NCBI GenBank assembly: GCA_040360365.1 | Contig: CP136412.1 | Strand: one strand, 5' to 3' | Source: Arcanobacterium_A hippocoleae_A | Lineage (GTDB): Bacteria; Actinomycetota; Actinomycetes; Actinomycetales; Actinomycetaceae | DNA length: 64,000 nt | Part shown: positions 26,926-35,705 of the stretch, piece by piece | Numbering within the stretch: the stretch's first letter is position 1 | Layout: each line of letters begins with the position of its first letter | Notes under the pieces: model-generated | What the model saw: the letters and a program-made list of their open reading frames with translations, nothing else | Databases searched by the model: none | What the model was told of the DNA's origin: nothing | Made by a program: the position numbers and the translations under genes

Positions 26926-28023
26926 ATGCGCTCAAAACAGACAATAGACCAGATGGCAATAGATCAGATAGTAAAGACGGGAACAGTGAGCAACGTGGCT
27001 GAAATCCTTGCCCTAGATATTGGCGGTACAAAAATTGGCTGGGCAATTGTGCGGTATGTTGAAAATAACGGCACAAATCTGCAGAGTATTGCACCTTTTA
27101 CATCACCGGCATCCGTCGAAACTATTCCCGACTTCGAAATTTTGCGTGAAGGATCAATTCCGACCTGTGCAATGGAAGGCGGCAGTGCGGTTCTTTCGCG
27201 GATAGTTGAACTTGCAGCACAAATACAAACCGAGCATCCGGAAATTGCCGGAGTGAGCGTAGCCAGTGCGGGGGTAATTGATCCGAATACCGGCGCAGTC
27301 ATATCGGCAACCGGCACAATGCCTGGCTGGGGTGGTACTCCGCTTGGCGCCAGCTTGCAGCAAGCAGCCGGAATTCCGGTCGAAGTTATTAACGATGTGC
27401 ATGCTCACGGTTTGGGTGAGGCAAAATGCGGCGCCGGAAAAGGCGCTGCCGGTGTGCTTTCAATTGCTGTCGGAACAGGAATCGGCGGCGCACTAATTAC
27501 CGACGGAAAAATCGTTTTCGGCAATCATTTCCTTGCCGGGCATTACGGGCATATTCATCATTCATACGCTGCCGGGATGGAATGTTCCTGCGGGCGTGCC
27601 GGCCATATTGAAGCAATCAGTTCCGGTTCGGGCATTACTGCCTGGTATAATGCGCGGGCAAAAACAAGTTCCAGCACACTGCAGAACCCGATAGTTGCCA
27701 ATGGCCGTGAACTGCAAGAACTTGCCGACAATGGGAACAAGCTTGCGAAAAAATGTTTTAAAGAATCTGCGTATGCGCTCGGTGAAGTACTCGGATCGCT
27801 CGCAAACTGTGCTGACCCGTCGATAATCGTTATCTCGGGTTCAATGACACGTTCCGGCAAGCGCTGGTGGCGGGCATTGGAAAAAGGATATGCAGCCAGC
27901 GCGATGGACGGTGTGGCGCAAGTTCCGCTCGTGCTTGGCGAACTCGGCGGAAACGCACCGCTGATCGGTGCAAGCATAAACTTTTTCCAAAAACATCTTT
28001 CCGTCGAGAATGAAATACTTTAG
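26926..28023 (+). CDS. nanK: ROK-family kinase, probable N-acetylmannosamine kinase
   Basis: NanK phosphorylates ManNAc to ManNAc-6-P. The ATP-binding LALDIGGTKIGWAI, sugar-binding VINDVHAHGLGEAKCG (ROK catalytic Asp), SIAVGTGIGGALI and the zinc site GHIHHSY..GMECSCGRAGHIEAISSG are present. The usual Cys of CGxxGCxE is His here. About 25 residues precede the normal N-terminus; GTG at 26988 or a nearer ATG could be the true start. The gene stands between nanA and nanE. Confidence 0.87.
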   Translation: MRSKQTIDQMAIDQIVKTGTVSNVAEILALDIGGTKIGWAIVRYVENNGTNLQSIAPFTSPASVETIPDFEILREGSIPTCAMEGGSAVLSRIVELAAQIQTEHPEIAGVSVASAGVIDPNTGAVISATGTMPGWGGTPLGASLQQAAGIPVEVINDVHAHGLGEAKCGAGKGAAGVLSIAVGTGIGGALITDGKIVFGNHFLAGHYGHIHHSYAAGMECSCGRAGHIEAISSGSGITAWYNARAKTSSSTLQNPIVANGRELQELADNGNKLAKKCFKESAYALGEVLGSLANCADPSIIVISGSMTRSGKRWWRALEKGYAASAMDGVAQVPLVLGELGGNAPLIGASINFFQKHLSVENEIL

Positions 28024-28078
28024 AAGTCCACGAAATACTTTAGAACTCAAAGCAACAAGTTTCAGAAAAGAGAGTTAG

Positions 28079-28784
28079 ATGAATCCGATGAAAAAGAGTT
28101 ATTGGAGAAACTGCGCGGGAAGCTGATTGTCTCTTCCCAGGCTTATCCGGGCGAACCAATGCGGCATCCGGAAACGATGGCGCAGCTTTCCCGTGCAGCT
28201 GAAATCGGCGGTGCTGCCGGAATTCGCTGTCAAGGTCTTTCCGATATTTCCGCAATTAAAGGCAGAGTGAAAGTGCCGGTGATTGGGCTGTGGAAAGAAG
28301 GCGACGAGGGAGTATATATCACTCCAACGCTGCGTCACGCCCGCGCATGTGCAATGGCTGGTGCAGATATTGTGGCAATTGACGCTACCGGACGCCCGCG
28401 TCCAGACGGCCGCACCTATGCGGAAACTGTAGCAAAACTCCATGAAGAAGGAATTATTGTGATGGCTGACTGCGGCTCGTTCGCAGACGCACAGCGCGCA
28501 GTGGACGCAGGTACCGATATCATCTCTACCACTTTGTCCGGTTACACCGGTGAACGCGAAAAACCGACGGGCCGGATATTGAACTGCTGAAAGAAATGAT
28601 TGCGGCATTCCCAGATGTCCCGGTGATTTGCGAAGGGCGTGTGCACACTCCTGAGCAGGCTGCAGCAGTGATGGCAGCCGGTGCGTTTGCTGTTGTTGTC
28701 GGTACAGCGATTACACATCCGACTTCAATTACCGGATGGTTTAAGAATGCGGTAGAAAACGCGGCAGAAGGAGCAAAGGCCTAG
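28079..28784 (+). CDS. nanE: N-acetylmannosamine-6-phosphate 2-epimerase, two frameshifts
   Basis: NanE converts ManNAc-6-P to GlcNAc-6-P. The reassembled barrel shows LIVSSQAYPGEPMRHPETMA, GAAGIRCQGLSDISAI, VPVIGLWKEGDEGVYITPT, ADIVAIDATGRPRPDGRT with the catalytic Lys/Asp region, DCGSFADAQRAVDAGTDIIS, and a closing VICEGRVHTPEQAAAVMAAGAFAVVVGTAIT (split in two in the reading here). AAAAA (28091-28095) and GGG (28569-28571) each lack one base; adding them gives a continuous protein of normal length. Confidence 0.85.
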
Positions 28785-29092
28785 CATTTTCGCAAAGAGA
28801 AGCGCACAATAGAGATAGCGAATGTGAGCGTGAAAACAGTTGGAGAATATTTCGGAATTATGCCGGAGGATTTTTCAGCAGCAATCGGTGAATCGCGGCG
28901 GATATTGTGCCGGATAAACACAATTTTCGCCCGCGGGAATCCGAACTCACAAACTAACTGACAAACAAACTCTCGCAAAGAAGCTGCGAACAGCAGTATC
29001 AGAAGTTACGAACAGCAGAAGTAAAGAACAGCACAAGAAACTGCACCGGCAGTCAGCAACAGAAAACAGTAAGACACAGAAAAGGTAGAAAA
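28785..29092. repeat. Degenerate repeats upstream of nagB
   Basis: The right half consists of imperfect GAACAGCAGAAGTTAC units with a period near 20 bases. A minus-strand frame has no family features. The promoter of nagB, if separate, is not evident. Confidence 0.5.
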
Positions 29093-29872
29093 ATGGAAGT
29101 TGGAATCTTCGCAACTGAATCAGAAGCAGCAGATGCAGCAGCTAAGCACCTCTTTGCTGCACTCAAAGCAGCAGACAACAAAGTGCTGGGTGTGGCAACT
29201 GGTTCCACTCCACTCCCGCTTTATGAACGGATGCGTGCAGCATACGCGGCAGGTGAATTTTCGCTCGCAGATTTTAAAGCTTTCGCACTTGACGAATATG
29301 TGGGTATCGATCCGGATCATCCGGAACGTTACCGCAATGTGCTGCGTGCTGAACTCGTCGGCGAAGACAAAACAGGTTTGAAAGATGAAAATCTTTTCAC
29401 TCCAGACGGTAACGCTGCTGATCCGTCCGCCGCTGCAGATGAGTATGATGCAAAGATTAAGGAACATGGTCCGATTACGCTGCAGATTCTCGGCATTGGC
29501 GCCGACGGGCATATTGGGTTCAACGAGCCTGGGATTTCCCTTGTTTCCCGCACGCACACTGATGTGCTCACAGAACAGACCCGCAAGGATAATATGCGTT
29601 TCTTCGATGATGACATCGAAAAAGTGCCGGCAGGGTGTGTAACTCAAGGTTTGGGCACGATTATGGATGCAGCGGAAGTGCTGCTTATTGCCACTGGAGC
29701 AAATAAAGCTGCGGCAGTGCGGGAGCTTGTTGAGGGCGGAATTTCCGCACTGTGGCCGGCTTCGATTCTCCAGATGCATCCAAAGGCGACGGTGATTGTT
29801 GATGAAGCTGCGGCAGCTGAATTAAAGCTTGCTGAATTCTACCGCGGCCGCTGGGAAGCAGCACACAAGTAA
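29093..29872 (+). CDS. nagB: Glucosamine-6-phosphate deaminase
   Basis: NagB converts glucosamine-6-P to fructose-6-P and ammonia, the exit step to glycolysis. Motifs include GVATGSTPLPLYERM (phosphate loop), FKAFALDEYVGI (catalytic Asp), and ILGIGADGHIGFNEPG with the ring-opening His and its Glu. The ending carries SALWPASILQMHPKATVIVDEAAA. The 259-residue length is normal. AAAGGTAG precedes the ATG. Confidence 0.94.
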   Translation: MEVGIFATESEAADAAAKHLFAALKAADNKVLGVATGSTPLPLYERMRAAYAAGEFSLADFKAFALDEYVGIDPDHPERYRNVLRAELVGEDKTGLKDENLFTPDGNAADPSAAADEYDAKIKEHGPITLQILGIGADGHIGFNEPGISLVSRTHTDVLTEQTRKDNMRFFDDDIEKVPAGCVTQGLGTIMDAAEVLLIATGANKAAAVRELVEGGISALWPASILQMHPKATVIVDEAAAAELKLAEFYRGRWEAAHK

Positions 29873-29880
29873 TGATTCGT

Positions 29881-29924
29881 TTAAGTGCACTCAAGGCGTG
29901 ATGCGTGGGTGCACTTAATTTTCA
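29881..29924 (+). terminator. Terminator-like hairpin between nagB and nagA
   Basis: TTAAGTGCAC pairs perfectly with GTGCACTTAA around an 18-base loop and is followed by TTTTC. It may be a partial terminator that reduces nagA expression. Confidence 0.65.
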
Positions 29925-29969
29925 ATTTTAACTATTTGAATTAGGCGATGAAGAAAAGGCGTTTGAGAA

Positions 29970-31146
29970 ATGACCACCTATATCGGAAAACTCTACAATG
30001 GCCGCGGTGAGCTTGTCGGCGGCGGCTTGCAGCTTGCAGCAGACGGTACCGTCGCAAAAATCCTGCCCGAAGATGAAAACACGCAAGGATATGTGATTCC
30101 TGGTGTGATTGATATTCACTGTCATGGCGGCGGGGAGCGTCGTTCCCAGACGGTACCGATCCGGAAGCAATCAGAACCGCAATCGCTGCGCATCTCGAAA
30201 AAGGTACGACGGCGATGCTTGCTTCACTTGTTTCGATGATTGATCCGCTGCCGGTGATTAAAGCACTCGTGCCTTTCTGTGAACGCGGCGAACTGCTGGG
30301 GATTCACATGGAAGGTCCGTATATTTCTCCGCATAAGTGCGGTGCGCAAAATCCGGCAGCTGTACGTAATCCCGACCTTGACGAGCTGCGGTCCTGGCTG
30401 GAAGCTGGTGCAGGCTGGATTAAGACGATGACGATTGCTCCGGAGGTGGAAGATGCTGCCGGCGCTGCGAAGCTGCTGCACGAGTATGGCGCTGTACCGT
30501 CGTGGGGGCATACTGCCGGTTTGAGTGCCGATACTTTGGCGCAAGTGCACGTCACCGCGGAACATGGGAAAGAAATTAAAATGGAAAAGGTGCCGCAAAC
30601 GGCAACCCACCTTTTAATGCAATGCCGGCTCTTGCCCATCGGGAGCCGGGGCCGGTGCGTGAACTAATTCAGGCTGCCCGCCGCGGCGAATGTGTAGTTG
30701 AACTTATTGCCGACGGGGTGCATGTGAATCTTGATCTTGTTGGCGATGTGGCAAATTACGTGGCAGACGCTAATCCGAACGGTGTTATTTTTGTGACGGA
30801 TGCGATGGCGGGTGCAGGGATGCCGGATGGTGATTATGTGCTTGGCTCGCTGCCAGTGAAAATCGTTGACGGTGTAGCGCGTCTTGCCGGCGGAGACAAC
30901 AATATTGCTGGCGGTACTGCGCGTTTGGTTGAAGAAATTAAACACACAGTAAAGCGCGGAGTGATGAGTTTGCCGCGGGCAATTAATGCTTGTGTGGCTG
31001 CGCCGGCAGCTGCCATTGGCGCTGACGAGAGCGCATTGGGTGTAACCATCGATTTCAAGGTAGGCGAAAAGCCGAACTTGATTGTTCTTGACAGCGAGTT
31101 TGAAGTGCAGAGCGTAGTGCGGGAAGGTGAAGAGCTGACGTTCTGA
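29970..31146 (+). CDS. nagA: N-acetylglucosamine-6-phosphate deacetylase, two frameshifts
   Basis: NagA removes acetate from GlcNAc-6-P. The amidohydrolase features are VIPGVIDIHCHGGG (metal-binding His pair), GIHMEGPYISP (Glu), VPSWGHTAG (His), ATHLF joined to NAMPALAHREPG (His), and GVIFVTDAMAGAGMPDG with the catalytic Asp. The frame breaks at GGGG (30132-30135) and TTTT (30612-30615), each one base short; the restored protein is about 390 residues, normal for the family. It is the last gene of the nan-nag series. Confidence 0.87.
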
Positions 31147-31239
31147 TTTGCGGTTGAGAGTTTTCGATATCGCCCTTCCCCGACTTTAACGGCAGGTACT
31201 TGTGTTTGCACAGGCGCCTGCCGTTATCTGTATCAGGTT

Positions 31240-31385
31240 TATTATGTAAGTCAGAGCGGATTCTGAAACTACTTACGTGAACGCACGAGCACTTTGCCGC
31301 CAGTTACGTGAATCCGCGGACACTTTTCCGCCAGTTACGTAAGGTAAGTCAGAGCAGATTCTGCAGTCAGTTGCGTGAAATGCTG
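31240..31385. repeat. Cluster of TACGTA-core repeats downstream of nagA
   Basis: Four units with the inverse form GCCGCCAGTTACGT or a variant, spaced 35-45 bases, also share GTAAGTCAGAGCRGATTCTG. The remaining 31147-31748 contains no gene that can be supported. Confidence 0.65.
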
Positions 31386-31748
31386 AAGAACTCACCTCTG
31401 CTTATGCATGATGAGGGGAATCCGAAAAAATGTTAATTTGTTATTTTGTCCTGGATGTTATTTCATCCTAGATTTACGTATTTTCTTCGGGTAGCGGAAA
31501 TCATTTCAACGATTCAGATTTTATAGATGATTGCTGGGAATTGCAGCTGAGACGCTGACGGATGAGCTATTCCGTCGCTTAATTACTAACGGCCTGAATG
31601 TGTCAATTTCCGGCACCGGTTTTCTTCCGGGATTTCTTCGCTGCGGTGCGATAGAAAATCGCAAGGAAGCCGGATGGGTGTAAATATTAGGAGTTTGCTT
31701 CCCCGCAGCCCGAAACGACGAGATAAATGATGAGATAATCAGGAAGTT

Positions 31749-31970
31749 TTAGGCTGGTTTTAGGTATGCTTCTAAAGCGTCTCGCATAATGCTTAGCTCT
31801 GAGGTTCCTTCTTCGTTTGCCCTGAGTCTTAGTGCATTTTCTAAATGTGTTGGCAGGAGCTGCAGAGCGGCTGTTTCCCATGTAAAGTCGGCTTTATTGA
31901 GCCTTTTATCATCCCAACCTTGTTCGAAATCGTTGGTCAGGTTCTGGATTTGCTGTTCGGATAGTTTCAT
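31749..31970 (-). CDS. Antitoxin-like protein
   Basis: The 73-residue product is acidic, with an N-terminal helix region (SEQQIQNLTNDFEQGWDDK) and a C-terminal part (LRANEEGTSELSIMRDALEAYL) resembling a ribbon-helix-helix DNA-binding unit. Its ATG overlaps the stop of the upstream toxin-like gene (ATGA). DNA-binding autoregulation and toxin binding are inferred from this arrangement. Confidence 0.6.
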   Translation of the reverse strand: MKLSEQQIQNLTNDFEQGWDDKRLNKADFTWETAALQLLPTHLENALRLRANEEGTSELSIMRDALEAYLKPA

Positions 31971-32261
31971 GGGTGTCGTCCTTGTTCAAGTTTTGTAATA
32001 TATTTCTTTCTAGCTGGCATTGCGTGAATAACTAGCGGTTTATCGCTTGCTGCTACAGCAATTTCCAGCGGTCTGGAATCGGTGTCTAATCCAATAATAA
32101 GTACTTTTTTAATGGATCGTCATATTCTACCCATCTGGCAACTCTTGTGGTGAGAGCATGGAGAATATCTTCCTTTTACAGCCATGACGAAAAGCTGCTT
32201 TATGAAAAGTCACTGTGTTAGATGAGATGGCTTCTAGTATGTCCCAAATATCCATTGTCAT
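31967..32261 (-). CDS. Toxin-like protein (DUF4258/BrnT-like), two frameshifts
   Basis: Joined frames give MTMDIWDILEAIS, then FRHGCKKEDILHALTTRVARW, KKVLIIGLDTDSRPLEIAVA, and LVIHAMPARKKYITKL. This is the strand order of RelE/BrnT-type RNase toxins and parallels the 53-319 gene. TTTT (32174-32177) and TTTTTT (32105-32110) on the plus strand each lack one base. AGGTGGTGA precedes the start. The toxin-first order with an ATGA overlap to the antitoxin is typical of this module type. Confidence 0.6.
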
Positions 32262-32300
32262 TCACCACCTGTGTTTTCTCGATAAGATATGCCGTTGTGA

Positions 32301-32498
32301 TGCGTTCCAGCAGCTCCTGCCAGCAGAATCGCTGAAGAGTTAGCGGTTTCGGTTCAATGGTTGGCTGGAACGCAAATGCAGGATGAGAACGTTAGTCTGC
32401 AGGCTGCTGTGGATATTGTGGCGCGCGGAAGTAACCAACTTACACAAGAGCAGATAAATATCATCACCCACGCGCTTTTCAGGAGCAGTCGCGGTTGA
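32301..32498 (+). pseudogene. C-terminal remnant of an XRE-type regulator
   Basis: The open frame holds RIAEELAVSVQWLAGTQM, the usual end of an XRE helix-turn-helix (AEALxVSxxWLxG), then NVSLQAAVDIVARGSNQLTQ and a final HALFRSSRG. The helix-turn-helix itself and a start codon are missing. The TGA overlaps the TTG start of the ImmA-like gene, as expected of a former XRE-ImmA pair. Confidence 0.5.
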
Positions 32499-33088
32499 GG
32501 TTGGTAAGTGACAAGCGATACGAAGAATTGCGGCAAATAGGTGCAGATATTATTGAAGATTACGCATTTTCTTATCCGCTAAATCCATACGAGATGGCAG
32601 CGCAATTCGGGTGTGAAATAGTGTTTTATAGTAGGCAGGTACTCTCGAAACTGTCCGATATTGAATTCGAATTTACGTGCAGTGACGGCATGAGCTTTCG
32701 ATTTGTGGAGGGAAATAACTACCGCTACAAAGTTGCTTTGCATAGTTCAGAACAGTCTCCGCGTTCTCAATTCACGTTGATGCACGAAATAGCGCACATA
32801 GTACTCAATCATCATGGTTCTGATGCTCCGAATGAAGAACTGGAACAGGAAGCTAATTTTTTGGCGAGTTTCCTCATTATGCCTGAGATACTTGCATTAT
32901 GGATATGCAAATACAAGTATGGCAATGAGTCTTTTGATTGGATAGCAGATTTTTGCGGGGTAAGCGCAGAATGCGCAAACTGGATGCAAAATCGAATACA
33001 AAAACGCAAAAAACGTTCGAAAACAATCCTCCCGTACGAAAAACAGATTCTCGATTCGGTGCAAAACGGTATTATTAAGATTTCTTAA
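32495..33088 (+). CDS. ImmA/IrrE-type zinc metallopeptidase
   Basis: ImmA proteases cleave a cognate XRE repressor, controlling mobile elements or stress genes. The active site FTLMHEIAHIVLNHHG has the HExxH zinc motif, and EQEANFLASFLIMP supplies the third ligand (ExxAxxFAxxLLMP). The TTG start is chosen because it overlaps the stop of the XRE remnant. Because the repressor partner is truncated, the protease may be an orphan. Confidence 0.8.
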   Translation: MRLVSDKRYEELRQIGADIIEDYAFSYPLNPYEMAAQFGCEIVFYSRQVLSKLSDIEFEFTCSDGMSFRFVEGNNYRYKVALHSSEQSPRSQFTLMHEIAHIVLNHHGSDAPNEELEQEANFLASFLIMPEILALWICKYKYGNESFDWIADFCGVSAECANWMQNRIQKRKKRSKTILPYEKQILDSVQNGIIKIS

Positions 33089-33296
33089 TTTTTTTACTCA
33101 CAGTGTATTCCACAGTGTTTATGTGAACTATTTTCAAATTTTCTTAAAAATCTACGCGGAAAAAATTAAAGGTGCGGCAGTTGCCGAAGTTGTGGAAAGT
33201 ATGCTGACACCTGCACGGCTGGCGGCGGCGGATTGCTTGCGGTGTGTAAGTGGTGAGGGCTTGTTTGTGCGGCGTGGTTAATGGAAAAGCGGATAA

Positions 33297-33470
33297 GTTT
33301 ACGTAACTGGTGGCGAGAACTTGGGCTGGGATTTTCACCGTCGGAAGTGCTCGTGTTTGTGCTGGTAACAGGCTCGCGATAACGACGGCTCTCCCGTCGT
33401 TACGTAAAACTGCGCATTTTGCCATCAGTTACGTAACCGTGCAGAGCGTTTTGCTACCAGTTACGTTGAA
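33297..33470. repeat. TACGTA-core repeats and palindrome downstream of ImmA gene
   Basis: TTTACGTAACTGGTGGCGAG opens the region. The GTCGGAAGTGCT repeat (33349), the TAACGACGG/CCGTCGTTA palindrome (33380-33402) and two GCCATCAGTTACGTAAC-type units follow. From 33670 to 33780 copies of TTCAAAAGTTGATTTT occur. No gene is supported in 33089-34011. Confidence 0.65.
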
Positions 33471-34011
33471 AAATGCGGATTCCGCCTGCGCAGGCTGCAC
33501 GGGTATCTAGGCGCTGCGGCACAATTCTCGTGTCTGCAAATGTTAGGGATATTAAGTAAATTGCTCTACTATTTACTGTAGATGAAAAATATTTGTTGTA
33601 AGTAGAAATTTACTTGTAGCCGCAGCTTGATTCGCAGGCTCGGATTTGGATTTAGGTTTTCTTAATTTTGCAAGTTCGCAGTTCAAAAGTTGATTTTCAA
33701 AAGTGCTAAAAGTTATTCAAAAGTACGAAAAAGTTGATTTTCAAAAAGTTGTTCAAAAGGTAATCAAAAAGTTCTGCCGTAAAAACGGAAAATACGGCGA
33801 AAGCAGGATGGCCGCAAAATGTACTTCGTGCTGCGGGGGCGTGTCTTTCGCACACTGCACGGGTGTCTTTCGCACAGTGCAAGGGTACGTTTCGTGTAGG
33901 GCGAGGATGCGTTTCGCATTACGGGAAAATTTGCGCAAAGAAAAAAATACAGAAAAATCTGGAAAATACGGGCATAAACTAAAAGACAAGACAGCAGAAA
34001 GGTGCATTGAG

Positions 34012-35628
34012 ATGAATCAGAATTTGCATTATGAAGTTACTGGCACGCCGGTGCGCGGCACGATGATTTGTTTCCCTGGAAATAAAAAGACCCGTCCGCA
34101 CGGTCTAATCAAGCAAATTCAAGATGCTTTCAGTGCGCGATGGCGTGTGATAATCTGCACGGATCTTGGCGTTGAAACTGACGAAACAGAATACTCGCTT
34201 TACGACGCAGCTACAGATTTCGTCGCACAAATCGAACGTGAAACACCGGGAATTGGGGTGGTGCTTCTCGGGATAAATCGCGGGGCGCGGATTGCGTTGA
34301 AAGTTGCGCAGCGAGTACCGCAAATCGTGAATGCGGCTGCTGTGATTGGGCGGTTAATCGAGAAGCCGGGCGTAATTAAAAAACTGGTAAAAAAGATGCC
34401 GACGGATTTGCCGCAGCTTTGGCTGCCGTCCCTTGCCGACGGCGGTAATTTTGAAAAAGTACAGGAATTCTTGAATATTGCCTGCCCGGAGTTTCCAGCA
34501 GCAAATCCGTGGATTGAACCGGCGCTTGCGGAAGTGCTGAAAGTAAATGTGCCGATTCCGAATCCGACGATTCAAGAGCAGCGGGAAAATGGGAAACGGA
34601 TACATCCGCCGTTCCCGCTTCCGAAAGAGATTACGGCACGAACTGTAACTGTGAATGTAGATAATCCGCGGGTGCCGGAAGCTGCGGGTGAAATGCTGAC
34701 CCGGGTGCTTTCCCGCGACATTGCTGCGGGCGCAGGAGTAACAATAGCAGGAGCAGCAACAGAAGAAACAACAACTGCAATAACAACAGCAACAGCTGCA
34801 GATGATACTGCTGCCGTCGGTAAGAACGCTGTTAGTACGAACGCTGATTCCGGCAGCGATTCGAACCGGAAAACAGGAGTGGTGCTGTTCTGGATTCACG
34901 GCGGCGGGTACGTGGCTGGTTCGGCAAAGTTTGAAGATGACCGCGCTTTCGATTTAATGCAGGATTTTAGTGCATTTCTGCGGGAAGACCATCCGGAATT
35001 ACAGTTAACAGCATTTGAGAATCCGGAAATTTCCGTCGTAATTCCAGACTATCGGTTAGCTCCTGAATTCCCGCACCCGATTGGGCGTGAAGATACGCTT
35101 GCGTCGCTGCGGTGGACTTTCACCGAGTATCCGGGAGTGCCGGTACTAATCTATGGAGATTCGGCTGGATCTGGAATGGCGTATCAGGTACTTTCGCAGC
35201 TTTCACACACGGAGCTTGCCCGGATCGCTGGCGTGATTGCGCTCGAACCGTGCCTTGATCCGCAAATTCAAACCAATTCTTGCTATAACTACGCGTGGGG
35301 TCCGACCTGGAATCGTGCAGTGGCAAGAACCGCATGGGAGAATTATCGGCAAGGAACAGCCGCAGTTTGCGATATCTTCCCGCCGATTGGTGCTGAGCTT
35401 GACCCGGCGTTTCCGCCGGTGCTTGTGGTAGTTAACCCGGCAGATACGCTGCGTGATGAGGGAACTGTGTGGGCATACCGCTTGATGGATGCGGGCATAA
35501 AAGCGCAGCTGGTCACAATTCCCGGCACTTATCATGCCTCACTGGCGGTTGTCGGAACAAAGGCGTGGGAGCTGGTAAAGCGGTCGATACGCCCATTTGC
35601 GGCTGAATGTCTGGCAGAATTCGAATAG
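34012..35628 (+). CDS. Tandem alpha/beta hydrolase, HSL-type esterase
   Basis: The C-terminal half is a hormone-sensitive-lipase-type esterase: WIHGGGYVAG (oxyanion hole, ~295), VVIPDYRLAPEFPHP, YGDSAGSGMA (Ser ~383), VVNPADTLRDEG (Asp) and GTYHAS (His). The N-terminal ~200 residues look like a second, degenerate hydrolase domain (GTMICFPGNKKTRPHG, then GINRGARIALKVA), in which Asn replaces the nucleophile Ser. Between them lies an Ala/Thr-rich insert (EETTTAITTATAADD, ~245-275). The ATG at 34012 is preceded by AAAGG; upstream open frame is repeat DNA. Near sialidase genes it could remove acetyl groups from glycans, but there is no signal peptide, so that is speculative. Confidence 0.75.
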   Translation: MNQNLHYEVTGTPVRGTMICFPGNKKTRPHGLIKQIQDAFSARWRVIICTDLGVETDETEYSLYDAATDFVAQIERETPGIGVVLLGINRGARIALKVAQRVPQIVNAAAVIGRLIEKPGVIKKLVKKMPTDLPQLWLPSLADGGNFEKVQEFLNIACPEFPAANPWIEPALAEVLKVNVPIPNPTIQEQRENGKRIHPPFPLPKEITARTVTVNVDNPRVPEAAGEMLTRVLSRDIAAGAGVTIAGAATEETTTAITTATAADDTAAVGKNAVSTNADSGSDSNRKTGVVLFWIHGGGYVAGSAKFEDDRAFDLMQDFSAFLREDHPELQLTAFENPEISVVIPDYRLAPEFPHPIGREDTLASLRWTFTEYPGVPVLIYGDSAGSGMAYQVLSQLSHTELARIAGVIALEPCLDPQIQTNSCYNYAWGPTWNRAVARTAWENYRQGTAAVCDIFPPIGAELDPAFPPVLVVVNPADTLRDEGTVWAYRLMDAGIKAQLVTIPGTYHASLAVVGTKAWELVKRSIRPFAAECLAEFE

Positions 35629-35705
35629 TTTCCGGGCTGATTCCAGATTCGGCTGAGAGCTGCAAACTTTTGCACAATTATTGCGTGAGTGTACATAATG
35701 ACCGT

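Noticed and set aside
565..33470. Repeated TACGTA-core units as a CRISPR array
   Set aside because: Copies are scattered over 30 kb, occur in both orientations, have no regular spacers, and no cas gene is present.
33703..34011. Longer start for the esterase gene
   Set aside because: The extra ~100 codons are degenerate TTCAAAAGTT and TTTCGCACA repeats; AAAGG precedes the ATG at 34012.
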